Below, in pieces: positions 53,825 to 63,592 of a stretch of 64,000 nt of DNA (within the stretch, counting starts at the first letter, position 1; each line of letters begins with the position of its first letter). The translations under genes were made by a program, and so were the position numbers. Source of the stretch: Mycobacterium numidiamassiliense (lineage in GTDB: Bacteria; Actinomycetota; Actinomycetes; Mycobacteriales; Mycobacteriaceae). The notes under the pieces are model-generated. The model worked only from the letters and a program-made list of their open reading frames with translations. It ran no database searches and had not been told where the DNA came from. The stretch is taken from NCBI RefSeq assembly GCF_900157365.1, contig NZ_FUEZ01000004.1, positions 855,066 through 919,065 of the forward strand, written 5' to 3'.

Positions 53825-55438
53825 CTATTTCAGGTCGACCGATTTCCCCGTGGCGGCGGCATGTCCCGCGCGATAGCCGAAAACCATTGCCGGACCGATG
53901 GTTCCACCCGCCCCGCCGTACGCTCTTCCCGTCGCACCGGCCATCGCGTTGCCCGCGGCGAAAAGACCCGGAATCGGCTCACCGTTGACGTGCAGCACCC
54001 GCGCGTCGTGATCGGTGCGCGGTCCGCCCTTCGTGCCCATGGCACCCACACACACCGGCACCGCGTAGTACGGGGCGGTGTCGATCGGGCCCAACGTCTT
54101 GCCGGCGGGTGTGGTGGCGGTGTCGTCTCCCCAGTAACCGTCGTATGCACTGGAGCCCCGGCCGAAATCGGGATCGGAACCCGAGGCCACATGGCGGTTC
54201 CATGCTTCGATCGTGCGTGTCAGGCCCTCGGCGTCGATACCGGTCTTGGCGCCCAGCTCCGCGAGGTCCGCGGATTCGCAGAACCAGCCCGGAACCGGTT
54301 CTCCCGGAGCGATACCTAGAAATCCGTAGCGCTGCAAGTGAACTGAGTCGAAGACGATCCAGCCGCGATCGTTGACGTACCCACCGCGGGGATCGAGGTA
54401 GTGGAACGCGCCTGCCATCGAGTTGTAATCGCATGCCTCGTTGACGAATCGGTGCCCGGCCTGGTTGACGATGATGCTGCGTGGGCGGGTCCGTTCCAGT
54501 CGAACGCTGCGGCTGCGTTGCTTGCCTTCGATGGTGTCGCCCGGGATCTGCACAATCGGAACCCACCACGCTTCGCCCATATTGGCCAGATCCGCGCCGT
54601 GTGCCATGGCCATGCGCAGGCCGTCGCCGGTATTGTTCGGCGGGGACACCGGGCCGTGCATCGGGCCGCGCAAAAATGCCTGCACCAAACTCGGATCCCA
54701 TTCGAATCCGCCCACGCCCAATACGACACCCCTGCGCGCGCGCACCGTCGCGCCGTGCCCGTCCACCGTGATGCGCACTCCGGTGATCTCGCCGCCCTCG
54801 GCGATGAGTTCCTCCGCCCGGGCATTGGTGCGGACCTTCACCCCGGCGTCGAGTAATCCCTTGAGCAGCCCGGCAATCAGCGCGGTGCCGGCCACGCACA
54901 GATCGCTGCCGTCCTCGACCGCCACGTGCAACCGGGCCCTGGTCTCTGCGTCGATGCCGACATTGGACCAGTCGGCCGGGAATGACGTGATCCGAGAAGC
55001 CCACTCGCCCAGTTCATTCAGGTCGAACGGGCCCGCGGCCAGCGAGCGGCCGCCTGCCGGTTGTCCTCCGGGCAGCTCCGGCCGGTAGTCGGGGAAGCCG
55101 GTCGCGATGTCGAAGCGCAGACTACTGTGCTTCTCCACGAAATCGAGCATGGCCGGACCGGTCCGCACGAACGTCTCGACCAGGTCGTCGTCCATCGAAC
55201 CGAATGACTGCGCGCGCAGATATTGCAGCGCGGCCTCCGTCGTGAGTTCTCCTGCGGGAGAACGGTTATGGGCCGGGATCCAGACGATGCCACCCGACAC
55301 CGCGGTGGTTCCGCCGACGGTCGGCGCCTTTTCGAACACCGTCACCGACGCGCCGGCGGCCGCTGCCGCGAGCGCGGCGGTGAGCCCGGCTCCACCGCTA
55401 CCGAGGACGACGACATCGACTTCTGAGTCCCAAGACAT
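53825..55438 (-). CDS. FAD-dependent oxidoreductase, 3-ketosteroid-delta1-dehydrogenase-like
   Basis: 537 residues of the fumarate reductase/KstD flavoprotein family. FAD motif DVVVLGSGGAGLTAALAAA, VFEKAPTVGGTTAVSGGIVW, then the C-terminal GLFAAGNAMAGATGRAYGGA and GTIGPAMVFGYRAG. KstD-type enzymes introduce a double bond into ring A of 3-ketosteroids, but members also act on other cyclic ketones. It lies behind the IclR gene on the same strand, 14 bases away, divergent from the mhp-like operon, and is probably in the same regulon. Confidence 0.85.
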   Translation of the reverse strand: MSWDSEVDVVVLGSGGAGLTAALAAAAAGASVTVFEKAPTVGGTTAVSGGIVWIPAHNRSPAGELTTEAALQYLRAQSFGSMDDDLVETFVRTGPAMLDFVEKHSSLRFDIATGFPDYRPELPGGQPAGGRSLAAGPFDLNELGEWASRITSFPADWSNVGIDAETRARLHVAVEDGSDLCVAGTALIAGLLKGLLDAGVKVRTNARAEELIAEGGEITGVRITVDGHGATVRARRGVVLGVGGFEWDPSLVQAFLRGPMHGPVSPPNNTGDGLRMAMAHGADLANMGEAWWVPIVQIPGDTIEGKQRSRSVRLERTRPRSIIVNQAGHRFVNEACDYNSMAGAFHYLDPRGGYVNDRGWIVFDSVHLQRYGFLGIAPGEPVPGWFCESADLAELGAKTGIDAEGLTRTIEAWNRHVASGSDPDFGRGSSAYDGYWGDDTATTPAGKTLGPIDTAPYYAVPVCVGAMGTKGGPRTDHDARVLHVNGEPIPGLFAAGNAMAGATGRAYGGAGGTIGPAMVFGYRAGHAAATGKSVDLK

Positions 55439-55452
55439 GGACGGTGATCCCT

Positions 55453-56130
55453 TCAGCTCAGTAGCTCGGACAACTGCTTGGCCGCGGTGACCACCGCGTC
55501 TTTCCCGCGCAGCACCACGTCTTCTCGATGTGAGATGAGGTTGATGCAGGTTGGTGGGGAGGGTGCTTGACGCCGTACCGCGACCGCCAGGCCGTACGTA
55601 TTCGGTTCGATCTCACCGTATGTCGTCACCCAGCCGCGCTCGCGAGCGCGAGAGACCAGGCTCCGTTCGCCCGGGCGGGGCGGCAGGCTCGCGAGCAACG
55701 CGATTCCGGCGGCGCCGCGCTCCAGCGGGTAACGGCTGCCCTCGTGAAAGGAGAGTTGGTAGGCGACATGGCTCGGGACGATGACCGCGACCGCCACCTG
55801 CTGATCGCCCTCGGCGACGAGCAGGGAAACCGTGGTGCCGAGCTCGTCGGCCAGGGCGCGCAGCGTCGGTAGGCAGAGCTGGCGTACGTTGCGGTCGAAA
55901 GACGCGCCGAGCACGGCGAGGCCGGCTGCCCCCCGGTACCGCCCGTCCTCGCCCTTGGCTACCAGCCGGAATTGAGCCAACGTCGACAGCAGCCGATAGG
56001 CGATGGTGCGGTGCACCCCGACCTCGTCAGCGAGCTGCTGCACGGTCAGCCCCGTCGGGGACGCCGCGATTATCTGCAGCGCGGTGAGTCCCCGGGCCAG
56101 CGTCTGAGAACCAGTCCCTGAAGCCGTCAC
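55453..56130 (-). CDS. IclR-family transcriptional regulator
   Basis: 225 residues. N-terminal winged helix (ARGLTALQIIAASPTGLTV; QLADEVGVHRTIAYRLLSTL) and C-terminal effector domain (AVAVIVPSHVAYQLSFHEGS; YPLERGAAGIALLASLPP). It is divergent from the mhpC-like gene and upstream of the KstD-like gene. A 17-bp palindrome between it and mhpC is the likely binding site. IclR proteins commonly sense aromatic acids in such clusters. Confidence 0.9.
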   Translation of the reverse strand: MTASGTGSQTLARGLTALQIIAASPTGLTVQQLADEVGVHRTIAYRLLSTLAQFRLVAKGEDGRYRGAAGLAVLGASFDRNVRQLCLPTLRALADELGTTVSLLVAEGDQQVAVAVIVPSHVAYQLSFHEGSRYPLERGAAGIALLASLPPRPGERSLVSRARERGWVTTYGEIEPNTYGLAVAVRRQAPSPPTCINLISHREDVVLRGKDAVVTAAKQLSELLS

Positions 56131-56184
56131 AGTCTTGACAGACCTCCCTGCGAGAGCGAAGCTCTAATATATAACGCACGCTAG

Positions 56185-56201
56185 TGTGCGATATTCGCAC
56201 A
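56185..56201. promoter_or_regulatory. IclR operator-like palindrome
   Basis: TGTGCGA-TAT-TCGCACA is a perfect 17-base palindrome in the IclR/mhpC-like divergent gap. A second CGCAC half site lies at 56176-56180, pairing with GTGCG at 56186-56190. The adjacent TAATATATAACG stretch could supply -10 elements. Confidence 0.65.
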
Positions 56202-56257
56202 TCGCCTTAGTCTAAAACGAGAAGCACATTTCCACCAGCCTGGCCAGAGAGGAACCA

Positions 56258-57121
56258 GTGGCGGAGTTCGAGAGCGTATGGAGCGACCTGCAGGGCGTCG
56301 CGTTCGAGCAGGGCTACCTGGATGCCGACGGGGTTCGGACACGGTTCCTGCGGGCGGGCGATCCCGACAAGCCGGTGCTGGTGCTGCTGCATGGATCCGG
56401 CGGCCACGCCGAGGCCTACATCCGAAACCTCGCCTCGCACTCGGAGCATTTCCACACCTACTCGATCGACATGCTCGGCCACGGCTACACCGACAAGCCC
56501 GGCCACCCGCTGGAAGTCAGCCACTACGTCGCCCACCTGATGGCCGTGCTGCGCACCATCGGTACCGACCGCGTCTACCTCAGCGGTGAATCCCTCGGCG
56601 GCTGGGTGGCGGCCCGTACCGCGGTCGACCATCCGGACGCGGTGGTGCGCCTCGTTCTCAACACCGCAGGCGGGTCCCAGGCCGACCCCGAGGTGATGAA
56701 GCGGATCATCACGTTGTCCATGGCGGCTGCCGAAAGCCCAACGTGGGAAACGGTTCAGGCACGCATTAAGTGGTTGATGGCCGACAAATCCAAGGACTAC
56801 GACGACCTGGTCGCCAGCCGCCAGCGCATCTACCGCCAACCAGGATTCGTCGACGCCATGCGCGACATCATGGCGTTGCAGGACCCCGAGATCCGGGCAC
56901 GCAACATTCTCGGCCCGGCCCAATACGGATCGATCACCGCACCGACGCTGGTGCTCTGGACGAGCGATGACCCGACGGCCGACGTGACCGAGGGCCGCCG
57001 GATGGCTTCCATGATCCCCGGCGCGCGGTTCGAGGTCATGCAGGGCTGTGGCCACTGGCCGCAGTACGAGGACGCCAAGACCTTCAACAGCCTGCACCTC
57101 GACTTCCTGCTGGGTCGCTGA
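56258..57121 (+). CDS. mhpC: MhpC-like alpha/beta hydrolase (C-C bond hydrolase)
   Basis: 287 residues. The fold carries [19 protein letters not shown] (oxyanion hole), [20 protein letters not shown], the nucleophile Ser in [15 protein letters not shown], Asp in [11 protein letters not shown] and His in [11 protein letters not shown]. Meta-cleavage hydrolases (MhpC, HsaD, BphD) split the ring-cleaved diketo acid. It is the first plus-strand gene under the IclR regulator and shares bases with the next start (TGATG). GTG 56258 behind GAGAGGAACC. Confidence 0.88.
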   Translation: MAEFESVWSDLQGVAFEQGYLDADGVRTRFLRAGDPDKPVLVLLHGSGGHAEAYIRNLASHSEHFHTYSIDMLGHGYTDKPGHPLEVSHYVAHLMAVLRTIGTDRVYLSGESLGGWVAARTAVDHPDAVVRLVLNTAGGSQADPEVMKRIITLSMAAAESPTWETVQARIKWLMADKSKDYDDLVASRQRIYRQPGFVDAMRDIMALQDPEIRARNILGPAQYGSITAPTLVLWTSDDPTADVTEGRRMASMIPGARFEVMQGCGHWPQYEDAKTFNSLHLDFLLGR

Positions 57122-58839
57122 TGGCCGCACGGAAAGCGGAATCCGACGCCTTCGACGTGTTGGTCGTCGGCGCTGGACCGGTCGGCTTGACGCTTGCCAA
57201 TATCCTTGGCCTGCAAGGCGTGCGGACGCTGGTGGTCGAGGAGCGGGACAACCTCATCGACTACCCGCGCGGGGTGGGTCTCGACGACGAGTCGCTGCGT
57301 ACCTTTCAGTCGATCGGTCTGGTCGATCGCGTCCTGCCGCACACCGTGCCCAACCAGATCCTGCGGTTCGTCGACGCCAAGCGCCGGGTGCTGGCCGAAA
57401 TGGCCCCTCCCGATGCACGTTTCGGCTGGCCGAAGCGCAACGGGTTCGTGCAGCCGCTGGTCGACGCCGAATTGCTCACCGGCCTGGACAGATTCGCGCA
57501 CGTCGAGGTGCGGTGGGGCCGGCCCATGACCGCGTGCGAAGAATCGGCCGATGCGGTCACCGTCACGCTCGGCGGTGACGGTGCTGCCACGAGCGTGCGC
57601 GTGCGCTATGTCGTCGGCTGCGACGGCGGGCGCAGCCTGACGCGCCGAGCGATGGGTGTGTCGTTCGACGGCACGACGTCCTCGACGCGGTGGCTGGTTG
57701 TCGATATCGCCAACGATCCGCTTGGCCACCCGAACAGCGAGGTGGGCGCCGACCCCGAACGCCCGTACGCCTCGATCTCGATTGCGCACGGAATTCGCCG
57801 CTTCGAGTTCATGATTCACGCCGACGAATCCGACGAGCAGGCAGAGGACCCGGAGTTCCTGACCCAGATGCTGGCGCGGATGGTGCCCCACCCCGACCGG
57901 GTGGACGTGATCCGCCGCCGCGTCTACACGCACCACTCGCGCATCGCCGGCGCGTTCCGTAGCGGCCGGCTGCTGCTTGCCGGCGACGCCGCGCATCTGA
58001 TGCCGGTGTGGCAGGGGCAGGGCTACAACAGCGGTATTCGCGACGCCGCCAACCTCGGCTGGAAGCTGGCCGCGGTGGTCAACGGCCACGCCGGCGACGA
58101 GTTGCTGGACAGCTACGACGTGGAGCGGCGCAAGCACGCCCGGGCAATGATCGACCTGTCCACCATGGTCGGCCGGGTGATCTCACCCACCAACCGGCGC
58201 GTCGCGTCGGCCCGCGACCTGCTGGTGCGTTCGGCGTCAATTGTCCCCACGCTCAAGCGGTATGTGCTCGAGATGCGGTTCAAACCGATGCCGCGCTACG
58301 AGCAAGGCGCGGTCGTGCACGCGCTTGATCCCAAAGTGCCGCGCAACCCCGAGTCGCCGGTGGGTACCCTGTTCATCCAGCCCAAGGTCGACACCCGCAA
58401 GCAGCAGGACGTCCTGCTCGACGACGTGCTCGGCCCGTGGTTCGCCGTGCTGTGCTGGAACAACAACCCGCGCAAGATTCTCGGCGACGAGGCCTTCGTG
58501 AGCTGGAAAGCGTTGGGGGCAAGCTTCATTGCGCTGCGGCCGTCGACGCAGCTGCACTGGACCGCGCACGACGACCCGGATGTCGTCGTCGTCGGCGACC
58601 GCGCCGGAGACCTCAAGTCCTGGTTCGATGTCCGCCGGGAATCGGTCGTTTTCCTGCGTCCCGACCGGTGCATCGCGGGGGCCTGCATCGCTCAGCTCGC
58701 CCCCGACCTGAGCGCCGCGCTGATCGATGCCCTCACTCTCACCCCGGGAGGGGGTGAGTGCGAAAGTGACGCTGGCTCTGTGTTGTATGTCCCACAGCCC
58801 GCTGCTGAATCTTCCCGGGCCGTCGCGGGACCTGCTTGA
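57121..58839 (+). CDS. mhpA: MhpA-like FAD monooxygenase (hydroxyphenylpropionate hydroxylase)
   Basis: 572 residues. FAD motif [19 protein letters not shown], the DG motif [15 protein letters not shown], and the GD motif [18 protein letters not shown]. The C-terminal part has the thioredoxin-like fold seen in MhpA (about 400-560). E. coli MhpA (554 residues) converts 3-(3-hydroxyphenyl)propionate to the 2,3-diol using NADH and O2. Its last 74 bases overlap the dioxygenase gene. Substrate here could be another phenolic acid. Confidence 0.88.
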   Translation: MAARKAESDAFDVLVVGAGPVGLTLANILGLQGVRTLVVEERDNLIDYPRGVGLDDESLRTFQSIGLVDRVLPHTVPNQILRFVDAKRRVLAEMAPPDARFGWPKRNGFVQPLVDAELLTGLDRFAHVEVRWGRPMTACEESADAVTVTLGGDGAATSVRVRYVVGCDGGRSLTRRAMGVSFDGTTSSTRWLVVDIANDPLGHPNSEVGADPERPYASISIAHGIRRFEFMIHADESDEQAEDPEFLTQMLARMVPHPDRVDVIRRRVYTHHSRIAGAFRSGRLLLAGDAAHLMPVWQGQGYNSGIRDAANLGWKLAAVVNGHAGDELLDSYDVERRKHARAMIDLSTMVGRVISPTNRRVASARDLLVRSASIVPTLKRYVLEMRFKPMPRYEQGAVVHALDPKVPRNPESPVGTLFIQPKVDTRKQQDVLLDDVLGPWFAVLCWNNNPRKILGDEAFVSWKALGASFIALRPSTQLHWTAHDDPDVVVVGDRAGDLKSWFDVRRESVVFLRPDRCIAGACIAQLAPDLSAALIDALTLTPGGGECESDAGSVLYVPQPAAESSRAVAGPA

Positions 58840-59704
58840 CGACATCGAGGGAGCGATCGCCCAGGCGCGCGCCTTCGTCGACGACTACGACCCCGAACTC
58901 GTCGTTGTCTTTTCCCCGGACCACTACAACGGCTTCTTCTACCGCGCGATGCCGCCCTTCTGTATCGGGTTGAGCGCCAGTGGAGTTGGTGATTACGGCA
59001 CGCACTCCGGCCCGCTTCCGGTGCCGCAGGACTTGGCCGAGCAGTGCGCGGAGGCCGTGCTCGACGCGGGGGTCGACGTCGCGATATCGGCGAGCATGGA
59101 TGTGGACCACGGCACCGTCCAGCCGCTGGAGAAGCTGTTCGGGGACGCCACCGCGCGACCCGTGATACCGGTCTTCGTCAACGGCGTCGCCGTGCCACTG
59201 GGGCCGTTGCATCGGATCCGCGCGCTGGGCACCGCAGTCGGCACCTACCTGGCCACCCTGGACAAGCGGGTCCTGATCATCGGATCGGGCGGGCTCTCGC
59301 ACAGCCCCCCGGTGCCCACGTTGGCGACAGCGCCGCCCGCGGCGCTGGAGCGGATCGTGCACGGCCGGCCGATGACGCCCGAGCAGCGCCAGGCCCGGCA
59401 GACGGCCGTGATGGAGGCGGCCCGCAGCTTCGCCGCCGGCGAGAGCGACCTGCAGCCACTGAACCCCACGTGGGATCAGCGCTTCCTCGAAATCGTCGAC
59501 GGCGGACGGCTCGACGAGTTCGACCAGTGGTCGAACTCGTTCGTGCTCTACGAGGGTGGCAGCTCGGCACATGAAATCAGGACGTGGATAGCCGCTTTCG
59601 CGGCGTTGGGGACCGCTGGCGAGTACCGGACAGGGCTGCGGTACTACAAGCAGGCCGAGGAACTCATCGCCGGGTTCGCCATCAGGACGGCGATGCCGAC
59701 ATGA
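58766..59704 (+). CDS. mhpB: MhpB-like extradiol dioxygenase (class III)
   Basis: 312 residues, against 314 for E. coli MhpB. It starts [14 protein letters not shown]; the LigB-type metal and catalytic sites are visible: [52 protein letters not shown] segment, and [17 protein letters not shown]. It opens the catechol ring next to the side chain. GTG 58766 was chosen because it gives the MhpB length and a GGGAGGGG box 11 bases away; GTG 58754 or ATG 58727 are alternatives. It overlaps mhpA and the next gene. Confidence 0.93.
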   Translation: MTLALCCMSHSPLLNLPGPSRDLLDDIEGAIAQARAFVDDYDPELVVVFSPDHYNGFFYRAMPPFCIGLSASGVGDYGTHSGPLPVPQDLAEQCAEAVLDAGVDVAISASMDVDHGTVQPLEKLFGDATARPVIPVFVNGVAVPLGPLHRIRALGTAVGTYLATLDKRVLIIGSGGLSHSPPVPTLATAPPAALERIVHGRPMTPEQRQARQTAVMEAARSFAAGESDLQPLNPTWDQRFLEIVDGGRLDEFDQWSNSFVLYEGGSSAHEIRTWIAAFAALGTAGEYRTGLRYYKQAEELIAGFAIRTAMPT

Positions 59705-61449
59705 CGTCCCCGCAGACCAACGGCCATGACCACGCGGTCGACGTGCTGATCGTCGGATCCGGCGGTGGAGGCATGGCGGCCGCCCTGACCGCAGCCGCAT
59801 CGGAACTCGACGTTCTGGTGGTGGAGAAGTCGCCCCAGTTCGGCGGTTCCACCGCGCTGTCCGGCGGCGGCATCTGGGTGCCCGGAGCGCCCTCGCAGCG
59901 CAGGGCGGGCTACGTCCCGGAACCCGAAGGCGTGGTCAAATACCTGCTCGAGATCACCGACGGTCTGGTCAGCGAAGCGCGCATCCGGCAGTACGTCGAG
60001 TCGGCACCGAAAATGCTCGAATTCCTCGAGGGTCTGTCCAGCTGGTTCGAATTCGTCTGGAAGCCCGGCTACGCCGACTACTACCCGGAATTGCCGGGCG
60101 GCTCCGAACTGGGCAGCACCATCAACGTGCCGCCCATCGATCTGCGCAAGCTGGGCGTCGACGAGCAGCAGCTGCTCGCGCCGCTCGCGTTCGCTCCCCG
60201 CGGAATCTGGCTGGGCCCCAAGGAGTTACGACAGTTCTACCGGATCAGGCAGTCCTGGGCCGGCAAGGGTGTGCTGCTGAAGTTGGTCGCCCGCATGCTC
60301 AGGGCCCGGGTGCTCGGCGAGCGCATGGCGGCCATCGGGCAGTCGTTGGCGGCCCGGTTGCGTCTGGCGATGCGGGAGCGCAATATCCCGCTGTGGCTCG
60401 ACTCGCCGATGGTCGAGTTGATCACCGACGCCGACGGATCGGTCACCGGGGCCGTGGTGGAGCGCGACGGTGCGAAACGCCGGATCGCCGCGCGCGCCGG
60501 TGTGATCCTGGCGTCCGGGGGATTCGACCACGACCTCGCCTGGCGCAAGGAGCACCTGCCCGTCGTGGACCAAGACTGGAGCTTCGGCAACCCCGCTTCG
60601 ATGGGCGACGGCATCCGGGCAGGGCAAAAGGTGGGTGCGGCGACCGATCTGCTCGACGAGGCATGGTGGTTCCCGGCCATCCAATGGCCGGATGGCCGGA
60701 TGCAATTCATGCTCAACGAGCGGATGATGCCGTCGCAGTTCATCGTCAACGGCGAAGGCAAACGCTTCATCAACGAGGCGGCGCCGTACATGGATTTCGG
60801 CCACGCCATGATCGACGGCCAGCGCTCCGGCGTCACCCACATCCCGTGCTGGCTCATCACCGATCACCGGTCGTTCAACCGCTACGTCGTCGGCGGCCAC
60901 CTGCCGATACCGAAGATTCCCTTCGCGCCGGTACCCACCGGCCGCAAGGTGCCGGCGGCCTGGCTGGAATCGGGCGTGGTCAAATCGGCGATGAGCTGGG
61001 ACGAGATGGCGGCCAACATCAACGTCCCGGCCGAGCAACTTCGCCACACGGCAAGTCGCTTCAACGAACTCGCGCACAAGGGGCATGACGACGATTTCCA
61101 CCGGGGCGACAGCGTCTACGACAACTACTACGGCGACCCGACCCTGCCCAACCCGAACCTGTACCCGCTGGGGAATCCGCCGTACTACGCGTTCCGGATC
61201 GTCCTCGGCGATCTGGGGACCTCGGGCGGCCTGCTGACCGACGAATATGCGCGAGTGCTGCGACCGGACGCCACGGTGGTGCCCGGCCTGTACGCGGTGG
61301 GCAACACCTCCGCGGCAGTCATGGGCCGCAGCTACGCGGGCGCCGGGGCAACCATCGGCCCGGCCATGACCTTCGGCTTCGTCGCCGCGAAACACATTGC
61401 AGGACAAAAGGCCACCCACGCCCTTAATTCTCATAGGAGGAAGCAATGA
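59701..61449 (+). CDS. FAD-binding dehydrogenase (KstD/fumarate reductase family)
   Basis: 582 residues. FAD motif [40 protein letters not shown], and the C-terminal [21 protein letters not shown]. It is the second KstD-type protein of the cluster (the other is at 53825-55438). ATG 59701 overlaps the mhpB stop (ATGA) and its own stop overlaps the next ATG, so it is part of one coupled operon. Presence of a steroid-type dehydrogenase in an mhp-like operon is unusual. Confidence 0.88.
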   Translation: MTSPQTNGHDHAVDVLIVGSGGGGMAAALTAAASELDVLVVEKSPQFGGSTALSGGGIWVPGAPSQRRAGYVPEPEGVVKYLLEITDGLVSEARIRQYVESAPKMLEFLEGLSSWFEFVWKPGYADYYPELPGGSELGSTINVPPIDLRKLGVDEQQLLAPLAFAPRGIWLGPKELRQFYRIRQSWAGKGVLLKLVARMLRARVLGERMAAIGQSLAARLRLAMRERNIPLWLDSPMVELITDADGSVTGAVVERDGAKRRIAARAGVILASGGFDHDLAWRKEHLPVVDQDWSFGNPASMGDGIRAGQKVGAATDLLDEAWWFPAIQWPDGRMQFMLNERMMPSQFIVNGEGKRFINEAAPYMDFGHAMIDGQRSGVTHIPCWLITDHRSFNRYVVGGHLPIPKIPFAPVPTGRKVPAAWLESGVVKSAMSWDEMAANINVPAEQLRHTASRFNELAHKGHDDDFHRGDSVYDNYYGDPTLPNPNLYPLGNPPYYAFRIVLGDLGTSGGLLTDEYARVLRPDATVVPGLYAVGNTSAAVMGRSYAGAGATIGPAMTFGFVAAKHIAGQKATHALNSHRRKQ

Positions 61450-62744
61450 AAATTTCACTGTTCTACGAATTCGCCCTGCCGCGCCCCTGGGCGCCGGATG
61501 ACGAGCGGGAGATGCTGCAAGACTGCCTGGACGAGGTCGAGGCCGCGGACAAGGCCGGGTTCTCCACGGCGTGGTTGACCGAGCACCACTTCCTCGAGGA
61601 GTACTGCCACTCCACGGCGCCAGAGATCTTCCTGGCCGCGGCCAGCCAGCGGACCAAGAACATTCGGCTGGGCTTCGGCATCATGCACCTGTTGCCCGCC
61701 GTTAACCACCCCGCCCGGGTGGCCGAGCGCGTCGCGACTATCGACCTGCTCTCCAACGGGCGTGTCGAATTCGGTACCGGTGAAGGTTCCTCCGTCGGTG
61801 AACTCGGCGGATTTGATGTCGATCCCGCCGACAAACGCGCGCAGTGGGAGGAATCCCTTGAGGTCGCGATCCGCTGCATGATCGAGGAACCGTTCACGGG
61901 TTTCAAAGGTGAGCAAATCCAGATGCCGCCCCGTAACGTCATCCCCAAGCCGCTGCAAAAGCCGCATCCGCCGGTCTGGGTCGCCTGTACGCGGCCGGCC
62001 AGCGTGCAGATGGCCGCCCAGAAGTGCATCGGCGCACTGAGTTTCGCCTACACCGGTCCGGGGCCGCTGAAAGAGCGAGTCAACGGCTACTACAAGGAAT
62101 TCGAGGAGAACGGCGTGCCCATCACGCCACAGATCAACCCGAACATCCTGGCCATTGGCGGTGACCTGTCAATGATGGTTGCCAAGACCGAAGATCAGGC
62201 GCTGCAACGTCTGGGGCAGGGCGGCGGATTCTTCTCGTTCGGCATCATGCACTACTACCTGACCGGGATGCACACCCCTGGCCGCACCGGGGTGTGGAAG
62301 CGGTACCTCGAAGAGGTCGAGAAGGACCCGACGCTGGCCTACGGCCCCGGGCGCGGGGCGATCGGCACGCCGGATACCGTGCGCGAATTCCTGCGCGGCT
62401 ACGAGGAGAGCGGCGTCGACGAGATCATCCTGCTGCTCAACCCGCGCAGCCACGAGGGCACCATGGAATCCATCGAGCTGATGGGCAAAGAGGTGTTGCC
62501 CGAGTTCATCGAGCGTGACCAGAAAGCGTTGGCCGACAAAGCCAAGCGGCTCGCACCGGTCATCGAGAAGGTCGAGGCGCGACGCCACACGTCGGGCGCG
62601 CCGCTGTTCGACGAGACCTACTCGTTCGGCGGTCTGCCCACCGGGCGCGACAAGTTCACCGCCAGCGAGATCCCCGAGGCGATGGCGGAGATCAACGAGG
62701 GCCGCGTGCAGGCGGCACAGCGCGCGAAGGAAGAACGTAAGTAA
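61446..62744 (+). CDS. LLM-class flavin-dependent monooxygenase/oxidoreductase
   Basis: 432 residues, a long luciferase-like protein: FYEFALPRPWAPDDEREML, TAWLTEHHFLEEYCHSTAPE, RVEFGTGEGSSVGELGGFDV, and PVWVACTRPASVQMAAQKC. It looks like the class of FMN-dependent monooxygenases (limonene- or alkanal-type) rather than the F420 group, but that is a judgement by eye. ATG 61446 behind AGGAGGAAGCA, overlapping the previous stop. The stop lies 20 bases before the SDR gene. Confidence 0.87.
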   Translation: MKISLFYEFALPRPWAPDDEREMLQDCLDEVEAADKAGFSTAWLTEHHFLEEYCHSTAPEIFLAAASQRTKNIRLGFGIMHLLPAVNHPARVAERVATIDLLSNGRVEFGTGEGSSVGELGGFDVDPADKRAQWEESLEVAIRCMIEEPFTGFKGEQIQMPPRNVIPKPLQKPHPPVWVACTRPASVQMAAQKCIGALSFAYTGPGPLKERVNGYYKEFEENGVPITPQINPNILAIGGDLSMMVAKTEDQALQRLGQGGGFFSFGIMHYYLTGMHTPGRTGVWKRYLEEVEKDPTLAYGPGRGAIGTPDTVREFLRGYEESGVDEIILLLNPRSHEGTMESIELMGKEVLPEFIERDQKALADKAKRLAPVIEKVEARRHTSGAPLFDETYSFGGLPTGRDKFTASEIPEAMAEINEGRVQAAQRAKEERK

Positions 62745-62764
62745 CCCCGAAAGAGGGTGTAGCG

Positions 62765-63592
62765 TTGGGACACATCGACGAGCTGTGGCGCTACGACGGC
62801 CGCCGGGCCGTGGTCACCGGGTGTGCGTCAGGTATCGGCGAACACGTGGTGCGCCAGCTCACCGAACTCGGGGCCGATGTGGTCGGGTTCGACAAGCGCC
62901 GTCCGGCCTTCGAGCTCAACGACTTTCGTGAGGTCGACCTGGCCGACCCGGCCTCGATCGATCGCGCAGTGACGTCCATTGACGGGCACGTCGACGCGCT
63001 GTTCAACATTGCCGGGGTCTCCTCGGGCATCGGCGACCCGCAGCTGATCGTCGCGATCAACTTTCTGGGGATGCGCCATTTCACCGAGGCGCTCGTTGCC
63101 AAGATGCCTGCGGGTTCGTCGATCGTGAGCGTGTCCTCGCTCGCGGCGGCTGGATACCGCGAGCATCTGCGTGAGGTGGCGCCGTTGCTCGACACCGCGA
63201 GTATGGCCGACGGAATCGACTGGTGTGCAAGGCATCCCGATACGCTGGGCACCGGCTACCAACTGTCCAAGGAAGCGATCATCCTGTACACGATGCGAAA
63301 TGCGACGCCGCTCGGCGCCCGTGGCATTCGCATCAATTGCACCGGGCCAGGGGTCACCGAGACGCCGATCCTGGACCAGCTGCGCACGGCCTACGGGCAG
63401 GGATTCCTTGACGACATCCCCAAGCCGCTGGGTCGCGTGTCCGAGCCCGCGGAACAGGCGACGGTTCTGCTCTTTCTGAATAGCCATGCGGCCAGTTATA
63501 TTTCGGGTCAGGTGATATGGGTCGACGGCGGAAACGTGGGCGCCGCGATCGCCCGTGAACTCGAGGAAGGGCGTGCTCCGTGGCCGGTGTGA
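62765..63592 (+). CDS. Short-chain dehydrogenase/reductase
   Basis: 275 residues. Cofactor motif VVTGCASGIGEHVVRQL, NAG-type segment LFNIAGVSSGIGD, catalytic Ser in IVSVSSLAAAGY and Tyr-x3-Lys in GYQLSKEAII. It resembles hydroxysteroid/coniferyl-alcohol dehydrogenases. An Asp in VVGFDKRRPAFELN after the second strand suggests NAD preference. Start TTG 62765 with AAAGAGGGTG upstream. Probably oxidises a ring or side-chain hydroxyl in this pathway. Confidence 0.9.
   Translation: MGHIDELWRYDGRRAVVTGCASGIGEHVVRQLTELGADVVGFDKRRPAFELNDFREVDLADPASIDRAVTSIDGHVDALFNIAGVSSGIGDPQLIVAINFLGMRHFTEALVAKMPAGSSIVSVSSLAAAGYREHLREVAPLLDTASMADGIDWCARHPDTLGTGYQLSKEAIILYTMRNATPLGARGIRINCTGPGVTETPILDQLRTAYGQGFLDDIPKPLGRVSEPAEQATVLLFLNSHAASYISGQVIWVDGGNVGAAIARELEEGRAPWPV

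Noticed and set aside
53825..61449. Naming either KstD-type protein kstD with a definite steroid substrate.
   Set aside because: The family includes many non-steroid dehydrogenases and the catalytic Tyr positions could not be aligned with certainty by eye.
60226..61458. A 410-codon minus-strand frame opposite the KstD-like gene.
   Set aside because: Shadow of a gene with an intact FAD motif and overlapping operon neighbours.
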